Notes: generated from the letters alone by a model not told the origin. 33,305 nucleotides of DNA from an uncultured Alphaproteobacteria bacterium (GCA_902590895.1 CACIYM010000012.1:1-33305); one strand, 5' to 3'; counted from the first letter of the stretch, positions 9,073 to 20,166 are shown. Translations and numbers: made by a program.

Positions 9073-9393
9073 ATGATAATTAACTTTAAGATAAAATTAA
9101 CAACTCTATTTATCTGCTTTTTTGTATCAAATGAAGTAAAATCCAATCAAGAAACTCAAAACGAAGAAGAAAATAAACGATTTGCCTGTATTGAAAAATA
9201 TTTGAATAAAGATTTAAAAAAAGGAGAAAAGCAAATAATTTATCGTGCTTGTGAGAGACTCATAAGTAAAAATGAGAAAAAGCAAAAAATAGCTAAATGT
9301 ACTTTAAAGGAGATTGGCAAACATCCTTTAACAGTTTTGATTGTAAAGCAAAATAATTGTTTTCATCATTTTATGTACCACAAATATGAGTAA
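9073..9393 (+). CDS. Small exported protein, four Cys, unknown
   Basis: Signal-peptide-like N-terminus. The start codon lies ~8 nt downstream of the -10-like TATTAT of repeat copy G. Confidence 0.5.
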   Translation: MIINFKIKLTTLFICFFVSNEVKSNQETQNEEENKRFACIEKYLNKDLKKGEKQIIYRACERLISKNEKKQKIAKCTLKEIGKHPLTVLIVKQNNCFHHFMYHKYE

Positions 9394-9559
9394 AAGCTTT
9401 ATCACTTTGCTTCTTATAAGTTGGGAAAAACATAGGTTATTTACCTTAATCATAAATAATAAGAAATGCTATGTTTTTTGACACCTTTAGTTTAAATTCA
9501 TATTAGTTTTATACTGCAATTAAATAATTCATATGATCTTATAAATGTAATGTTTAAAC

Positions 9560-10576
9560 ATGATTGAAAAAAAAAAAATGGCAAAAGAAAATCCCTCTAA
9601 ATTTGATCGCTCTACTACGAATCAAAATAGGGCTTGGGACAAGGACAATCAAGCGTGGTGGGATTGGTATGTTTCTCTGGCTGACAACTCAAATTCAAAC
9701 ACAAATGATAATCTATTAAAGTTACCTGAACTACCGAAAAAAAAATATCTATCAAAAATTTATATTAAACAAGAACTCTCAAGACCATTTAACTTAAGTA
9801 AGCATAATATAACAACTTTTCAAAAAAATGGTTTTATTAAGTTAAAGAACGTTTTAAATAGAGAATTAGTTCAAGCTTTACGTTGTGAAATTTTATTACT
9901 TTTGAAAAAAACTTTTAGAAATTATCATAAAAATAAAAAAAATCGTTTCTTAAGTCTTGAGATGATGTGGTTGAAAAATACATTAATCAGAGAATTTGTT
10001 TTGAGTTCAAGAATAGCAAAGATATGTGCTGATTTACTTTCTGTAAAAAAAATTCGCCTTTATCATGATAATGCATTAGTAAAAGAATCAGGTTGTGGTC
10101 GAACTCCATGGCATTATGATGATCATCATTTTCCTCTAGCAACAAATGATGTGATAACTGCATGGATACCAGCTCAATATATCCCAATTGAAATGGGACC
10201 TTTAACATTTGCAAAGCCATTGGAGGTTTACAAGCTTGTAAAAGATATCAAATTTAATGAATATGATACAAGTTACGATAGAAAGATAAAAAAGGTTTTT
10301 AAGAACAATCACGTTTCTATTGTTGAAGAACCTTTTGAATTAGGGGAGGTAAGCTTTCATCACAATCTGAGTTTTCATTCTGCACCAGAAAACAAAACTA
10401 CTCAAAGTCGGATTGTTTTAGCTAATACATATTTTGCTGATGGTGCTCGTGTTGTTAATAATCCTACCATGATTTCAGGAGATTGGAAAAAATTTATTCC
10501 TGAAACTAACCCAGGCGAAATTGTTGCAAGTAATTTAAATCCAATTTGCTGGCCCGTAGAAAACGAGATTAAGTGA
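9560..10576 (+). CDS. Phytanoyl-CoA dioxygenase (PhyH) family Fe(II)/2OG oxygenase
   Basis: HxD motif in TPWHYDDHHFPLATNDVITAWIPAQ, distal His in SFHHNLSFHSAPENKTTQSRIVL. Confidence 0.85.
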   Translation: MIEKKKMAKENPSKFDRSTTNQNRAWDKDNQAWWDWYVSLADNSNSNTNDNLLKLPELPKKKYLSKIYIKQELSRPFNLSKHNITTFQKNGFIKLKNVLNRELVQALRCEILLLLKKTFRNYHKNKKNRFLSLEMMWLKNTLIREFVLSSRIAKICADLLSVKKIRLYHDNALVKESGCGRTPWHYDDHHFPLATNDVITAWIPAQYIPIEMGPLTFAKPLEVYKLVKDIKFNEYDTSYDRKIKKVFKNNHVSIVEEPFELGEVSFHHNLSFHSAPENKTTQSRIVLANTYFADGARVVNNPTMISGDWKKFIPETNPGEIVASNLNPICWPVENEIK

Positions 10577-10583
10577 AAAATTA

Positions 10584-11513
10584 ATGCTTTTTAAAAATAA
10601 TTATAAAAATTTTAATTCATCATGGATTAATAAAATTGACTCAGGAGAAAATCCAAATAGTCAAGATTTATTAGACCATCTTGACCTTATACATGATCGT
10701 CATGCAGGTTTTACTGAAAAGATTGCGACCAGTTGTTGCGATGTACATGGAAAGAATAGCTACGAATTGCTTTTAGACACTATTGATCCAAGTTCACATA
10801 GCGATATTCTGGATTTAGCATGTGGCAGTGGAGTTCTCTTAGAGTACTGTAATAAACGTTTTCCTTTCAATCTAAAACTTTCTGGTGTGGATATGAACGA
10901 CAATGAACTTAAACTTGCACGCATCAGACTTTTAAATAAAGATATAGATTTTTTTAATGCAAAGGCGCAAAAATTAAACTTTATAAAAGACTCTTCAAAG
11001 GATGTTATTTTTTGTCATTGGGCATTAACATTAATGGATCCTATTATTCCCGTATTAAAAACCATTAAAAGGATACTAAAAAATCATGGTATTTTCTCTG
11101 CGATTGTCGATGGCGATTCAAATTCTGCAAAAGGATATTCAGAAATTAATGATATTATATACAAATATGTTCAAAAAATATTCCCTAATTATGGGTTATT
11201 AGAATTAGGTGATCCAAGAGTTAGATCTTTAAAAACACTCAATGAACTTGTTAAAATGGTATTCGATGACTGTGCAATAAAAATTACCCCTCATGTACTT
11301 ACTTTTAAGGAGACACCGAAAGTTTTAGCTAAAGATGTTTCAAGATTCTTTTATGCTTCATTAGTTTTATCATCTAAACATTATCAGATTTTGGTATCAG
11401 AACTTGAAAATTATTTTAATAAATCTTCAGTAAATGGTTTAAGTGAATTTAATCTTCCTGTAAATCGTTTAATTGTTGAGAAGAGTTCAAAATTATATTT
11501 TCTAAATAAATGA
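10584..11513 (+). CDS. Class I SAM-dependent methyltransferase
   Basis: SAM-binding motif ILDLACGSGVLLEYC. 7 nt after the dioxygenase gene. Confidence 0.85.
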   Translation: MLFKNNYKNFNSSWINKIDSGENPNSQDLLDHLDLIHDRHAGFTEKIATSCCDVHGKNSYELLLDTIDPSSHSDILDLACGSGVLLEYCNKRFPFNLKLSGVDMNDNELKLARIRLLNKDIDFFNAKAQKLNFIKDSSKDVIFCHWALTLMDPIIPVLKTIKRILKNHGIFSAIVDGDSNSAKGYSEINDIIYKYVQKIFPNYGLLELGDPRVRSLKTLNELVKMVFDDCAIKITPHVLTFKETPKVLAKDVSRFFYASLVLSSKHYQILVSELENYFNKSSVNGLSEFNLPVNRLIVEKSSKLYFLNK

Positions 11514-11520
11514 TTTCTCA

Positions 11521-12930
11521 ATGATATTTTTGAGTTTTTGTTTATTTCTTTTCTTATTCACTCTAATAGGTTTTTTATCAGTTCTTAAGAAAAAAAATAC
11601 AACTCAAGACTATTTGCTTGCAAACCAAGAGATTAAACCCTGGTTAGGAGCTATATCAGCGATTGCAACGTCAAATAGTGGATACATGTTTATTGGTCAG
11701 ATTGGATTTACATATGTTTATGGTCTACAATCTGTTTGGCTTATGTTTGGATTAATTTTTGGCGATTTTATATCATCTCTTTTTGTACACAAAAGTTTAA
11801 GAAAAAAATCAGAAGAATTAAAAGTTTTTAGTTTCGCAAATCTAGTAAGTAAATGGCATGGAAAAAATTATAAGTATGTTCAATTATTTGGTGGATTTAT
11901 AATTATTATTTTTTTGTCTACATATGCAGCGGCACAACTTAATGCTGGAAGTAAGTCTATGCATATTTTATTTGGTCTAGATTATAGATTAGGTGCAATT
12001 ATTGGAGGAATCATTGTATCACTTTATTGTTTTTCAGGAGGAATAAGAGCATCTATTTGGACTGATGCAGCTCAATCTTTTGTAATGATAGTTGCTATGC
12101 TTTTAATGGTTGTTTTTGGAGTAAAAGAAATAGGTGGTTTTTCTATCTTTATAAATGAATTACACAAAATATCTCCAGATTATATGAGATGGTTTCCATC
12201 AACAAATTTTTCAGAATTTTTCTTAGCTCCATTTATGTTTATTACTGGTTGGTTTTTTTCAGGTGTAGGTGTGATAGGTCAACCCCATGTTATGGTAAGA
12301 TTTATGACGATTGACAATACAAAAAATATCCCAAAAACAAGAATATATTATTACACTTGGTATACATTATTCTATTCACTAACAATTTGTGCTGCTTTTG
12401 TAGCAAGATTATTAATTCCTGAAACTGACAATTCAGATCCAGAGTTAGCTTTACCTACTTTAGCCTTGAATTTACTTCCAGAATTTTTTGTCGGAGTAGT
12501 ATTAGCAGGTATTTTTGCCGCCACAATGTCAACCGCGGATTCTCAAATACTTGCTTGCACTGCTTCAATTACAAACGACCTTTCATTTAACAAGAAAAAT
12601 AATTATTTAATTAATAAATTTGTTACTCTAATCGTTACAGTTTTTGTTGTTACAATTGCTATTAATGAAAATAAGAACGTTTTTAATCTTGTATTAATGT
12701 CATGGTCAACATTGGCTTGCTGTTTTTCTCCGTTAATAATAATCAACTCACTAAAATATAAAGTATCAGAATTTTTATCATTAATGATGATGATTGTACC
12801 ATTAATAACTTTACTATTATGGAGACATTACGAATTAAATAATTTTATTTACGAAGTCGCTCCAGGTATATTATCTGGAATTCTTACTTTTTTTATTTTT
12901 AAACAGTTTAGAAAACTAAACCCATTTTGA
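11521..12930 (+). CDS. Sodium:solute symporter family protein
   Basis: SSS motifs (SGGIRASIWTDAAQSFVMI; GIFAATMSTADSQILACTASITNDL). Same operon as the dioxygenase and methyltransferase. Confidence 0.9.
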   Translation: MIFLSFCLFLFLFTLIGFLSVLKKKNTTQDYLLANQEIKPWLGAISAIATSNSGYMFIGQIGFTYVYGLQSVWLMFGLIFGDFISSLFVHKSLRKKSEELKVFSFANLVSKWHGKNYKYVQLFGGFIIIIFLSTYAAAQLNAGSKSMHILFGLDYRLGAIIGGIIVSLYCFSGGIRASIWTDAAQSFVMIVAMLLMVVFGVKEIGGFSIFINELHKISPDYMRWFPSTNFSEFFLAPFMFITGWFFSGVGVIGQPHVMVRFMTIDNTKNIPKTRIYYYTWYTLFYSLTICAAFVARLLIPETDNSDPELALPTLALNLLPEFFVGVVLAGIFAATMSTADSQILACTASITNDLSFNKKNNYLINKFVTLIVTVFVVTIAINENKNVFNLVLMSWSTLACCFSPLIIINSLKYKVSEFLSLMMMIVPLITLLLWRHYELNNFIYEVAPGILSGILTFFIFKQFRKLNPF

Positions 12931-12951
12931 GTTAGTAAATCTGGATAAACT

Positions 12952-14187
12952 TTATGAGGGTGGAGATCGACTAATCAAAAGATTAGGTGTTAAAATTCCT
13001 AAACCTATTGAACAAATAAAAATATAAACAGCAAATATAATTAATTGAACGTCTAACGTTACACCGATATCTAACAAGAATCCCATTAGTGCTGGAGAGA
13101 TAGAGGTAGATAGTACAACCATAGAAAAACACATAGACCTTATTGATCCTATATATTCAATTCCATAAAGCTCTACCCATAAAGAACTTATAACAATTGT
13201 TGCTGCTCCGGCAGTTGTACCCATCAAAACCATAAATAAGGGTGCAATAAGAGTCTTGTCTGTAATTGCTATAAGGAGTAACCCAAAAGCTAGTGGTAAC
13301 ATAAAAAATCTTAGCAAATGCACTGTGCTAAATCGATCTATTATCCATCCAGCTCCAAAAGTAACTCCAATAACACTTAACGCAAAAAACGGGTAACAAG
13401 ATGCTAAAAATGTTAGTGACCAAGATTTTGTTTCAATTAAATGTATTTGATGGAAAAAAACTCCAGTTACTATAAAAGGAGAGGCAAGAAGTCCTGGCAT
13501 AATTTGGTAGAATCGTAAGTCTTTTAGGACTTGTGAACGATTCCATGAGACATTAAAATTTTTTTTTGATTCTGGGTAACCATTATCAGAGAAATTATTT
13601 CGCTTATATTCTAGATGTCTTCCTAGCAAGTAGACTAGCGGTAAACAAATAATTATTATACTTGTACCTATTCCTGTCCAAATTTCACGCCAAGTAAATT
13701 GCAATAAAAAGAATGTAATAAGAAAAGGTAAGAGGGCTTCCCCAATGGGGTGTCCCATTAATGCAATACTCATAGCTCGTCCTCTTTTTTTTGAAAACCA
13801 GCGAGCCATTGCAGTAACCGCTATATGACTGATCATACTTTGAGCAAATAAGCGAAGACCTAATAAAGATAAGAAAAGTACAAGAAGAGTTTCGGCACTG
13901 GATATCAGAAAAGAAAACCCACTTAATACCCCTAAAGTAATTAATCCAAGAAAAGTCAAATTAAATTGGTCTGTAAGTTTTCCGAGCCAAAAAAAAATTA
14001 TGGCACTCATCAGTGTCGCAGCGGAATAAAATATTCCAAACATTCCATGAGATAGATTAAACTCATTTCTTATTTCCCCGGAAAAAAGAGAAATAAAAAA
14101 AGTTTGACCAAAACTTGAGATAAATATTAAGAACACACCTAAACTGAGTTCTGGTATAGCGGAAATAAATATTCGTTTTGTTAACAT
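12952..14187 (-). CDS. MFS transporter
   Basis: 12-TM pattern with MFS loop motif LGKLTDQFNLTFLGLITLG and MARWFSKKRGRAMSIALMG. Confidence 0.88.
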   Translation of the reverse strand: MLTKRIFISAIPELSLGVFLIFISSFGQTFFISLFSGEIRNEFNLSHGMFGIFYSAATLMSAIIFFWLGKLTDQFNLTFLGLITLGVLSGFSFLISSAETLLVLFLSLLGLRLFAQSMISHIAVTAMARWFSKKRGRAMSIALMGHPIGEALLPFLITFFLLQFTWREIWTGIGTSIIIICLPLVYLLGRHLEYKRNNFSDNGYPESKKNFNVSWNRSQVLKDLRFYQIMPGLLASPFIVTGVFFHQIHLIETKSWSLTFLASCYPFFALSVIGVTFGAGWIIDRFSTVHLLRFFMLPLAFGLLLIAITDKTLIAPLFMVLMGTTAGAATIVISSLWVELYGIEYIGSIRSMCFSMVVLSTSISPALMGFLLDIGVTLDVQLIIFAVYIFICSIGLGILTPNLLISRSPPS

Positions 14188-14251
14188 GAATTAAAAAAAA
14201 CAGCTAAATATTCATATTCATTAGAAATAAAAATTCCTTCATACATTAATA

Positions 14252-15088
14252 TTAATCTTTTGACAGAAAAACCAGCATTACTTGTTGTTTGAATCGCCAT
14301 TGTTTGTTTTTAATACAACTATGAAGGTATGGACCAGTAGATGAATTATTAAGCATGGTATTAAGATCAATTGAATCGTCGAAAACACATCGTTGTAAGT
14401 ATCCTTCGACTTGTAAAGTTGAATTCTCAGATATACCATTTTCATAGGTAATTTTTTCAACTCTATGTGGAATATCCATTTCCTTTAGTATTTGTACAAT
14501 TTGTTCAGCAGTTGAATACGGTTCCCCAAAACCATTCTTAAAGCCATTTAAATAAGACCTATAAAATTTAAGATAGTGAGATTTTTCGGTTGCGTGAGCA
14601 ATGAAACCTGTTTTTGCCATCCCAAAAACAAAACGTTTTAAAGCCTCTTTAAGTTCGTGTTTAGGAACTGCATAAAGGGCATGTGTTGCCCAAATAATAT
14701 CATATGCTCCCTGCTCACAAGAGAATTCCTGCAAAGTTGTTTCAAATTCTGAACTCACTTCAAATGGAAATCGAAGAACCTTGCGTGTTTCTGCTATTGA
14801 AAATGAGGACGGATCCAGAAGTCCATATTCTACAGGTAATATTTTTGCATCTGATAATTTAGCATATTGAATAAGCGCCGATGGAAATTTACCTGAACCA
14901 CAAGCAACATCCAAGAGTTTTAGTCTCCGTTGACCTACATCAGCTTGATGAACTTCAAACCACTTCTTCCATTCAAATTTTTCTGCTAGATATTTGTAAT
15001 CAACAGAAGCCAGGGTATAAAAATTTTGCATTTCATTACGGCTTTTTTCGCTCCAGTGTTCACAACTTCTTTTAAATGTATCTTTCAT
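14252..15088 (-). CDS. Class I SAM-dependent methyltransferase
   Basis: LKLLDVACGSGKFPSALIQYA motif, YDIIWATHALY. Confidence 0.8.
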   Translation of the reverse strand: MKDTFKRSCEHWSEKSRNEMQNFYTLASVDYKYLAEKFEWKKWFEVHQADVGQRRLKLLDVACGSGKFPSALIQYAKLSDAKILPVEYGLLDPSSFSIAETRKVLRFPFEVSSEFETTLQEFSCEQGAYDIIWATHALYAVPKHELKEALKRFVFGMAKTGFIAHATEKSHYLKFYRSYLNGFKNGFGEPYSTAEQIVQILKEMDIPHRVEKITYENGISENSTLQVEGYLQRCVFDDSIDLNTMLNNSSTGPYLHSCIKNKQWRFKQQVMLVFLSKD

Positions 15089-15201
15089 ATGATTAGTCCT
15101 ATAATCCTCTTTAAGCTGATAAAACCCTTATTAGGTTAACACCAGTTTACCTATTTTATGTAATATTTTTGTTTAAAGTCATATAAATCCAACAAAAAAA
15201 T

Positions 15202-16806
15202 CTAGAGGAAATAAATTAAACAAAAAATTAAAATAGACCAAATAAACAAAATATAATACCGCGTTTTCCAAGTAAAATTAAAGTGTAATTTTTTAAAGAA
15301 TTTTAATGACCAAATAGAAGTTTTATTTACTTGAGATTTCAAGAATAAAAAGTTGTGTACCACAGCAATTTTAAAAGTAACAACAAAGCCAATTGCATTC
15401 CACCAAAGCCAAGATATATCAACTAAATAAATCCAACAATATAAGTTGAACAAAAATCCAAAAATTATTCCTATACAGGCACTGGTACCATTAATTTTTT
15501 TTGTCAAAATACCTAATGCAAAAACACCTATAATTGGTCCATTTATTAAAGAGCCTATTTTATTTATTGCAATCAGAACATTACTGGAAATGTCTTCAAC
15601 GTAAAAAGCAAGAATAATTGCTAATGAACCCCAAAATAGCGTTATTAATCTAGAAATGAAAAGGTTATTTTTTACAGAGAGATTTCTAAGATTTCTATTT
15701 CTTTTTATAAAATCCTCCATAGTAACAGCAGACAAGCTATTTAATACTGAATCTAATGATGACATAGCAGCAGAAAATAAAGCTACTAGAGTTAGTCCCA
15801 CTATACCAATTGGTAAATTTTCTATAAGAAAAATAGGAACAGCTAAATTAAAGTTAGGTATTCCATCTTGTTTTGGAAGGCTTGAAATAAAATCTGTGTT
15901 AATTTGAGAATAAGAGCCTATTCCTACACCAATTAAGCAGTATAACAATACAAGAGGAAATCTAAAAATACCGTTTAAAAAAAAAACTTTTTGTCCCTCG
16001 TCTTGATTTTTGGCGCATAATCCCTTTTGCATTTGACTTTGATCACAACCATAATAAGACAAATACAAAAAAAAACCTCCAATTAACATTGGCCAAAAAG
16101 CAAATTCCTTTCCATCACCTAGTCCATGATCAGAGAAGTTTAAATTTATATTTCTTTGTTCTGGAAAATAATCAAACATTGATCGTAAGCCATCAAATAT
16201 ACTTATTAAATAAAAAAGAATAAAAATTAATACAGAAGTCAAAATTATCATTTGAATTATATCGCTGTAAATTATTGCTTTAATTCCACCTAAAATATCG
16301 TAGATGATTGTTATAAGGCCCAGTATGAGAACAGAATAAACAAAACTTAAACCTGTTATCAGTTCAATTACTATTGATACACTGTAAACAATCACTCCAG
16401 TCGCAAAAACTCTTACAAAAAGAAATAGTGAACTCATTAATAATCTTGTTTTAAGATCAAACCTTTTTTCTAGATACTCGTATATTGAAATTACTTTTAG
16501 TTTATAGAAAATTGGATAAATAAAAATCATGATAACAATCATTGATAACGGTACCGCTAATTCATATTTCAACCAGCCCAAACCACCACCCACCGAAAAA
16601 GCTACAAAAGCAGGTGCACCCAAAATACTGTTAGTCGAACATTGGGTAGCTAAAATAGAAATGGCCAAGTTTTTAGAGTTTTGTTTTCTTGATGCAATAA
16701 AATAATCTTTTAAATCTTTTTGATCTTTTGATAAATAAGCAGATAATAAAATTAAACAAGCTAAGTAGCCAAATATAATAAACCAATCTAGATTTTCTAA
16801 ATTCAT
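15202..16806 (-). CDS. Sodium:solute symporter (SLC5-like)
   Basis: Multi-TM protein with LGGIKAIIYSDIIQMII and LVALFSAAMSSLDSVLNSLSAVTMEDF. Confidence 0.9.
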   Translation of the reverse strand: MNLENLDWFIIFGYLACLILLSAYLSKDQKDLKDYFIASRKQNSKNLAISILATQCSTNSILGAPAFVAFSVGGGLGWLKYELAVPLSMIVIMIFIYPIFYKLKVISIYEYLEKRFDLKTRLLMSSLFLFVRVFATGVIVYSVSIVIELITGLSFVYSVLILGLITIIYDILGGIKAIIYSDIIQMIILTSVLIFILFYLISIFDGLRSMFDYFPEQRNINLNFSDHGLGDGKEFAFWPMLIGGFFLYLSYYGCDQSQMQKGLCAKNQDEGQKVFFLNGIFRFPLVLLYCLIGVGIGSYSQINTDFISSLPKQDGIPNFNLAVPIFLIENLPIGIVGLTLVALFSAAMSSLDSVLNSLSAVTMEDFIKRNRNLRNLSVKNNLFISRLITLFWGSLAIILAFYVEDISSNVLIAINKIGSLINGPIIGVFALGILTKKINGTSACIGIIFGFLFNLYCWIYLVDISWLWWNAIGFVVTFKIAVVHNFLFLKSQVNKTSIWSLKFFKKLHFNFTWKTRYYILFIWSILIFCLIYFL

Positions 16807-16905
16807 ATAATTTTCAGCATTCAGATATTGTTATTATAAACAATTAATAATTTATTATGAAAGCTTATAAATTGAAAAACAAATTATAATCATTACACTC
16901 TCACT

Positions 16906-17922
16906 ATGATCGATAAAAATATCATTAGAAAATTTCTGAATGGTGAGGTTCAATACAAACAATTTGACATGTATTATGCTAATTTAGCTAAAAACCGTCA
17001 AAATAACTTAACTAAACCAATAGGAAGTTTGGGTAAATTAGAGAAATATGCAATATGGATGGCAGGTTGGCAAAAGAAAGAAAAACCAACAATAAAAAAT
17101 TTTCAATGCTTAGTTTTTGCTGGAAATCATGGAGTAGCAGAGAGAAATGTATCAGCTTATCCATCTCAAGTAACCGAACAAATGGTGAAAAATTTTAAGA
17201 ATGGTGGAGCTGCTATTAATCAATTGTGTAATTTATCAAATATTAAACTATCAGTTATTCCAATAAGTCTTGAAAATCCCACGAAAGATTTTTCAGAAGA
17301 AAAAGCGATGAATCCTAATGAAACATTATCTGCTATGAAATTGGGATATAATTCAGTTCCAAAAAAATGCGATTTATTATTACTTGGTGAGATGGGTATC
17401 TCCAATACTACATCAGCAACAGCAATAGCTTGTGCTCTTTTTAAAACTTCTGTAAAAAAATGGACAGGTTTGGGAACTGGTATATCAAAAAAAAATCTTA
17501 AAAACAAAATTTCCGTTATTCAGAAAGGATTAAAACTTCACGGGAAAAAATTTGATAGCGTAATTGAAATTTTGTCATGTTTTGGTGGAAGAGAGATGGC
17601 AGCAATTGTAGGATCGGTAATTGCTGCAAGAGTGAGAGGAATTCCGATTTTATTAGATGGTTTTGTTTCAACAGCCTCTGCTGCAACACTAACCATTTTT
17701 AACAAGAATATTTTGGAACATTGCCTAATTTCTCATTTGTCATCTGAACCAGGTCATAAAGGAATTATTATGAAATTAAAAAAGGAACCTATACTAGATC
17801 TAAATATGAGACTTGGAGAAGCAAGTGGTGGTGGCGTTGCTTCATTGATAATTAAAGCTGCCGTAGTTACGCACAATAAAATGGCAACATTTTCTGAGGC
17901 TGGTGTTAGTAAAAAAAGTTAG
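16906..17922 (+). CDS. cobT: Nicotinate-nucleotide--dimethylbenzimidazole phosphoribosyltransferase
   Basis: NLTKPIGSLGKLEKYAIWMAGWQ, VFAGNHGVAERNVSAYPSQVTEQMV, EMGISNTTSATAI, GEASGGGVA. Confidence 0.95.
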   Translation: MIDKNIIRKFLNGEVQYKQFDMYYANLAKNRQNNLTKPIGSLGKLEKYAIWMAGWQKKEKPTIKNFQCLVFAGNHGVAERNVSAYPSQVTEQMVKNFKNGGAAINQLCNLSNIKLSVIPISLENPTKDFSEEKAMNPNETLSAMKLGYNSVPKKCDLLLLGEMGISNTTSATAIACALFKTSVKKWTGLGTGISKKNLKNKISVIQKGLKLHGKKFDSVIEILSCFGGREMAAIVGSVIAARVRGIPILLDGFVSTASAATLTIFNKNILEHCLISHLSSEPGHKGIIMKLKKEPILDLNMRLGEASGGGVASLIIKAAVVTHNKMATFSEAGVSKKS

Positions 17923-17924
17923 TT

Positions 17925-18710
17925 ATGAGAGTTGTTATAAAAAATAAATATGTAATGGATTTTTTTGCAACAGTAATGTTTTTTACACGAATACCCATTA
18001 AATGGTCTTTTTTTTCAAATAAAGCACCAGACTTAACAAATGCTGCTTGGGCATTTCCTCTTGTAGGATTTCTTATTGGGCTACTATCAGGAATGCTAGG
18101 TGATTTGTTTATTTTCTTAGGATTACCAATTTTTTTATCTTGTATAATTGCAATTACTATGAGCATCCTTTTGACTGGAGCATTTCATGAGGATGGATTA
18201 GCTGACACAGCGGATGGTTTGGGAGCAGGAGGATCTCCACAAAGAATTAATAAAATTATTCATGATAGTCGCTTAGGAACATATGGAGTTTTGGCATTAA
18301 TTCTAGGTTTACTTACCAGACTGGGACTTTTATTAACTTTGGTTGAATGCGGATACTCGTTAGTATCTATTCTATCAGTTGGTTTTGCCTCTGGTAAATT
18401 AGCAATCTTATATTCTAGAAATTTTTTTAATAATTCAAGGTTTGCTAAAGTGGGAAGTATTGTTGGAGTAATTTCAAATAAAAATTTGTTTATAGCTAAT
18501 TTGATTTGGGTTTTGCCCACATTAGTAATTTTTCCTTTTCATGGAATATTGCTTGGTGGGATACTGATAACATTTATAATTTCAATAATAGGATTAAAGT
18601 CTAAAAAAGCACTAGGAGGAATAACGGGAGATATTTTGGGGGCAATTGCATTTTTAACTGAGTTAGTATTTCTTCTAGGGATTGTTATCGTCACGGTTAT
18701 TGTAAATTGA
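17925..18710 (+). CDS. cobS: Adenosylcobinamide-GDP ribazoletransferase
   Basis: FFTRIPI...WAFPLVG, HEDGLADTADGLGAGGSPQRINKIIHDSRLGTYG. Confidence 0.95.
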   Translation: MRVVIKNKYVMDFFATVMFFTRIPIKWSFFSNKAPDLTNAAWAFPLVGFLIGLLSGMLGDLFIFLGLPIFLSCIIAITMSILLTGAFHEDGLADTADGLGAGGSPQRINKIIHDSRLGTYGVLALILGLLTRLGLLLTLVECGYSLVSILSVGFASGKLAILYSRNFFNNSRFAKVGSIVGVISNKNLFIANLIWVLPTLVIFPFHGILLGGILITFIISIIGLKSKKALGGITGDILGAIAFLTELVFLLGIVIVTVIVN

Positions 18711-19327
18711 TTAAGCCAGTAAAATTATATTTAATCCGACATGCACCTGTAAAGCAGATCAAGGGTTGTTTTCCAAAACATAATCCTGATGCAATAATAA
18801 AAAAAAATCAGATTAAAATGTTGGCAGCATCTATTCCAAATAATTGTGTATGGTATGTAAGTCCTTTAAAAAGAGCAATTCAAACCGCAGAAGCTTTGTC
18901 AAAATTTGTTACTAATTCAAAAATAATAATTGAAAATAAATTAATAGAACAAAATTTTGGTGATTGGTCAGGAAAAAAAATTTCTGAAGTTTGGGAGGTT
19001 TTAAAAAAATGCAAAACAAAACACAATTTTTCATTTATTTCACCTGAATATTCACCTCCTAATGGAGAAAGCTTTAAAGAGCAATCTAAGAGAGTTGGGG
19101 TATGGCTTGAAAATTTAAACGTTTTGGAGGGTAAAAGTATAGTAATTATTTCGCACGCAGGTACTATAAGGTGTATATTATCACATGCTTTAAAAATTAA
19201 ACATGATTATGCAATTGGAATAGAGATACTTCATCAAGGTCTTAATATTTTAGAAATGATAAATAAGAAAGATAACAGACACAAAGGTGGTAGGTTTCGT
19301 TTATTAGCTTTAAACATAATAGTCTAA
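18707..19327 (+). CDS. cobC: Histidine phosphatase, probable alpha-ribazole phosphatase
   Basis: LIRHAPV, SPLKRAIQTAEALS, EQNFGDWSG, ISHAGTIRCIL. TTG start overlaps the cobS stop. Confidence 0.85.
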   Translation: MIKPVKLYLIRHAPVKQIKGCFPKHNPDAIIKKNQIKMLAASIPNNCVWYVSPLKRAIQTAEALSKFVTNSKIIIENKLIEQNFGDWSGKKISEVWEVLKKCKTKHNFSFISPEYSPPNGESFKEQSKRVGVWLENLNVLEGKSIVIISHAGTIRCILSHALKIKHDYAIGIEILHQGLNILEMINKKDNRHKGGRFRLLALNIIV

Positions 19328-19485
19328 GTATTTTTAATTAAAATGTTTATTATGAAAAGCCTTTTTAAAGCTTGCAGAAGCATTTAGATCATATAGTTAG
19401 AGTAAATGGAGGAAAACAGGAAAAAGAACGACTTAAGATTTAAAATTATAAAAATAATAGCAAAAAAAAAATTATTTATTAGATA

Positions 19486-20166
19486 ATGCACATGACTATT
19501 TTGGTTATATTTTTGTTGATAAGTTTTATTCCTGTTTTATGGGTTAACTACGTATTTAAGAAAAATGATACAATTTTACCAAATATGCCCTTTGATGCAT
19601 ATGAATTTGGTGAAGACATTCTTGAAGAATTGAAATTAAAAAACGTTAGTATAGAAAAAACTTTAATTGGTGATCACTACGATTTACTTGAAAAAAAAGT
19701 TAAGGTGCATGAAGATCGGCTTAAAAGAAAAAGCTTAACTTCAATTAGTATTATGTGTCACGAGATAGGTCATGCAATTCAACATGCTCAAAATTATTCG
19801 CCTTTAATCACGAGAACTAAACTTGTGAAAAACACTCAATGGATAAACAAAATAAGTTTGGCAATAATTTACATTGGATTTCCTTTAATTTTTGCTACTG
19901 GATCTTTATCGCTTATTAAATTCTGTGCTTCGATAATACTGCTAAGTACATTTATTGGAGTAATTATTCACCTGATTACACTTGAAGTAGAATTAGATGC
20001 TAGTTTTAATAGAGCCTTCCCAATAATTAAAAAGAAAATACCTGAAGTATATCACAATTCCTGTCGTTCTGTTCTCAGAGCAGCAGCTTTTACTTATGTT
20101 GTAGGTGTATTTAAAAATTTGATATCTTTACGTATGATATGGACAATTTTATCTAAACTAAGATAG
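19486..20166 (+). CDS. Zinc metallopeptidase, YugP-like membrane protein
   Basis: HEIGHAIQHAQ (HExxH) plus hydrophobic segments and LITLEVELDASFNRAFPII. Confidence 0.85.
   Translation: MHMTILVIFLLISFIPVLWVNYVFKKNDTILPNMPFDAYEFGEDILEELKLKNVSIEKTLIGDHYDLLEKKVKVHEDRLKRKSLTSISIMCHEIGHAIQHAQNYSPLITRTKLVKNTQWINKISLAIIYIGFPLIFATGSLSLIKFCASIILLSTFIGVIIHLITLEVELDASFNRAFPIIKKKIPEVYHNSCRSVLRAAAFTYVVGVFKNLISLRMIWTILSKLR

Noticed and set aside
16807-16905. Cobalamin riboswitch upstream of cobT
   Set aside because: Under 100 nt, AT-rich, with no B12-box-like sequence.
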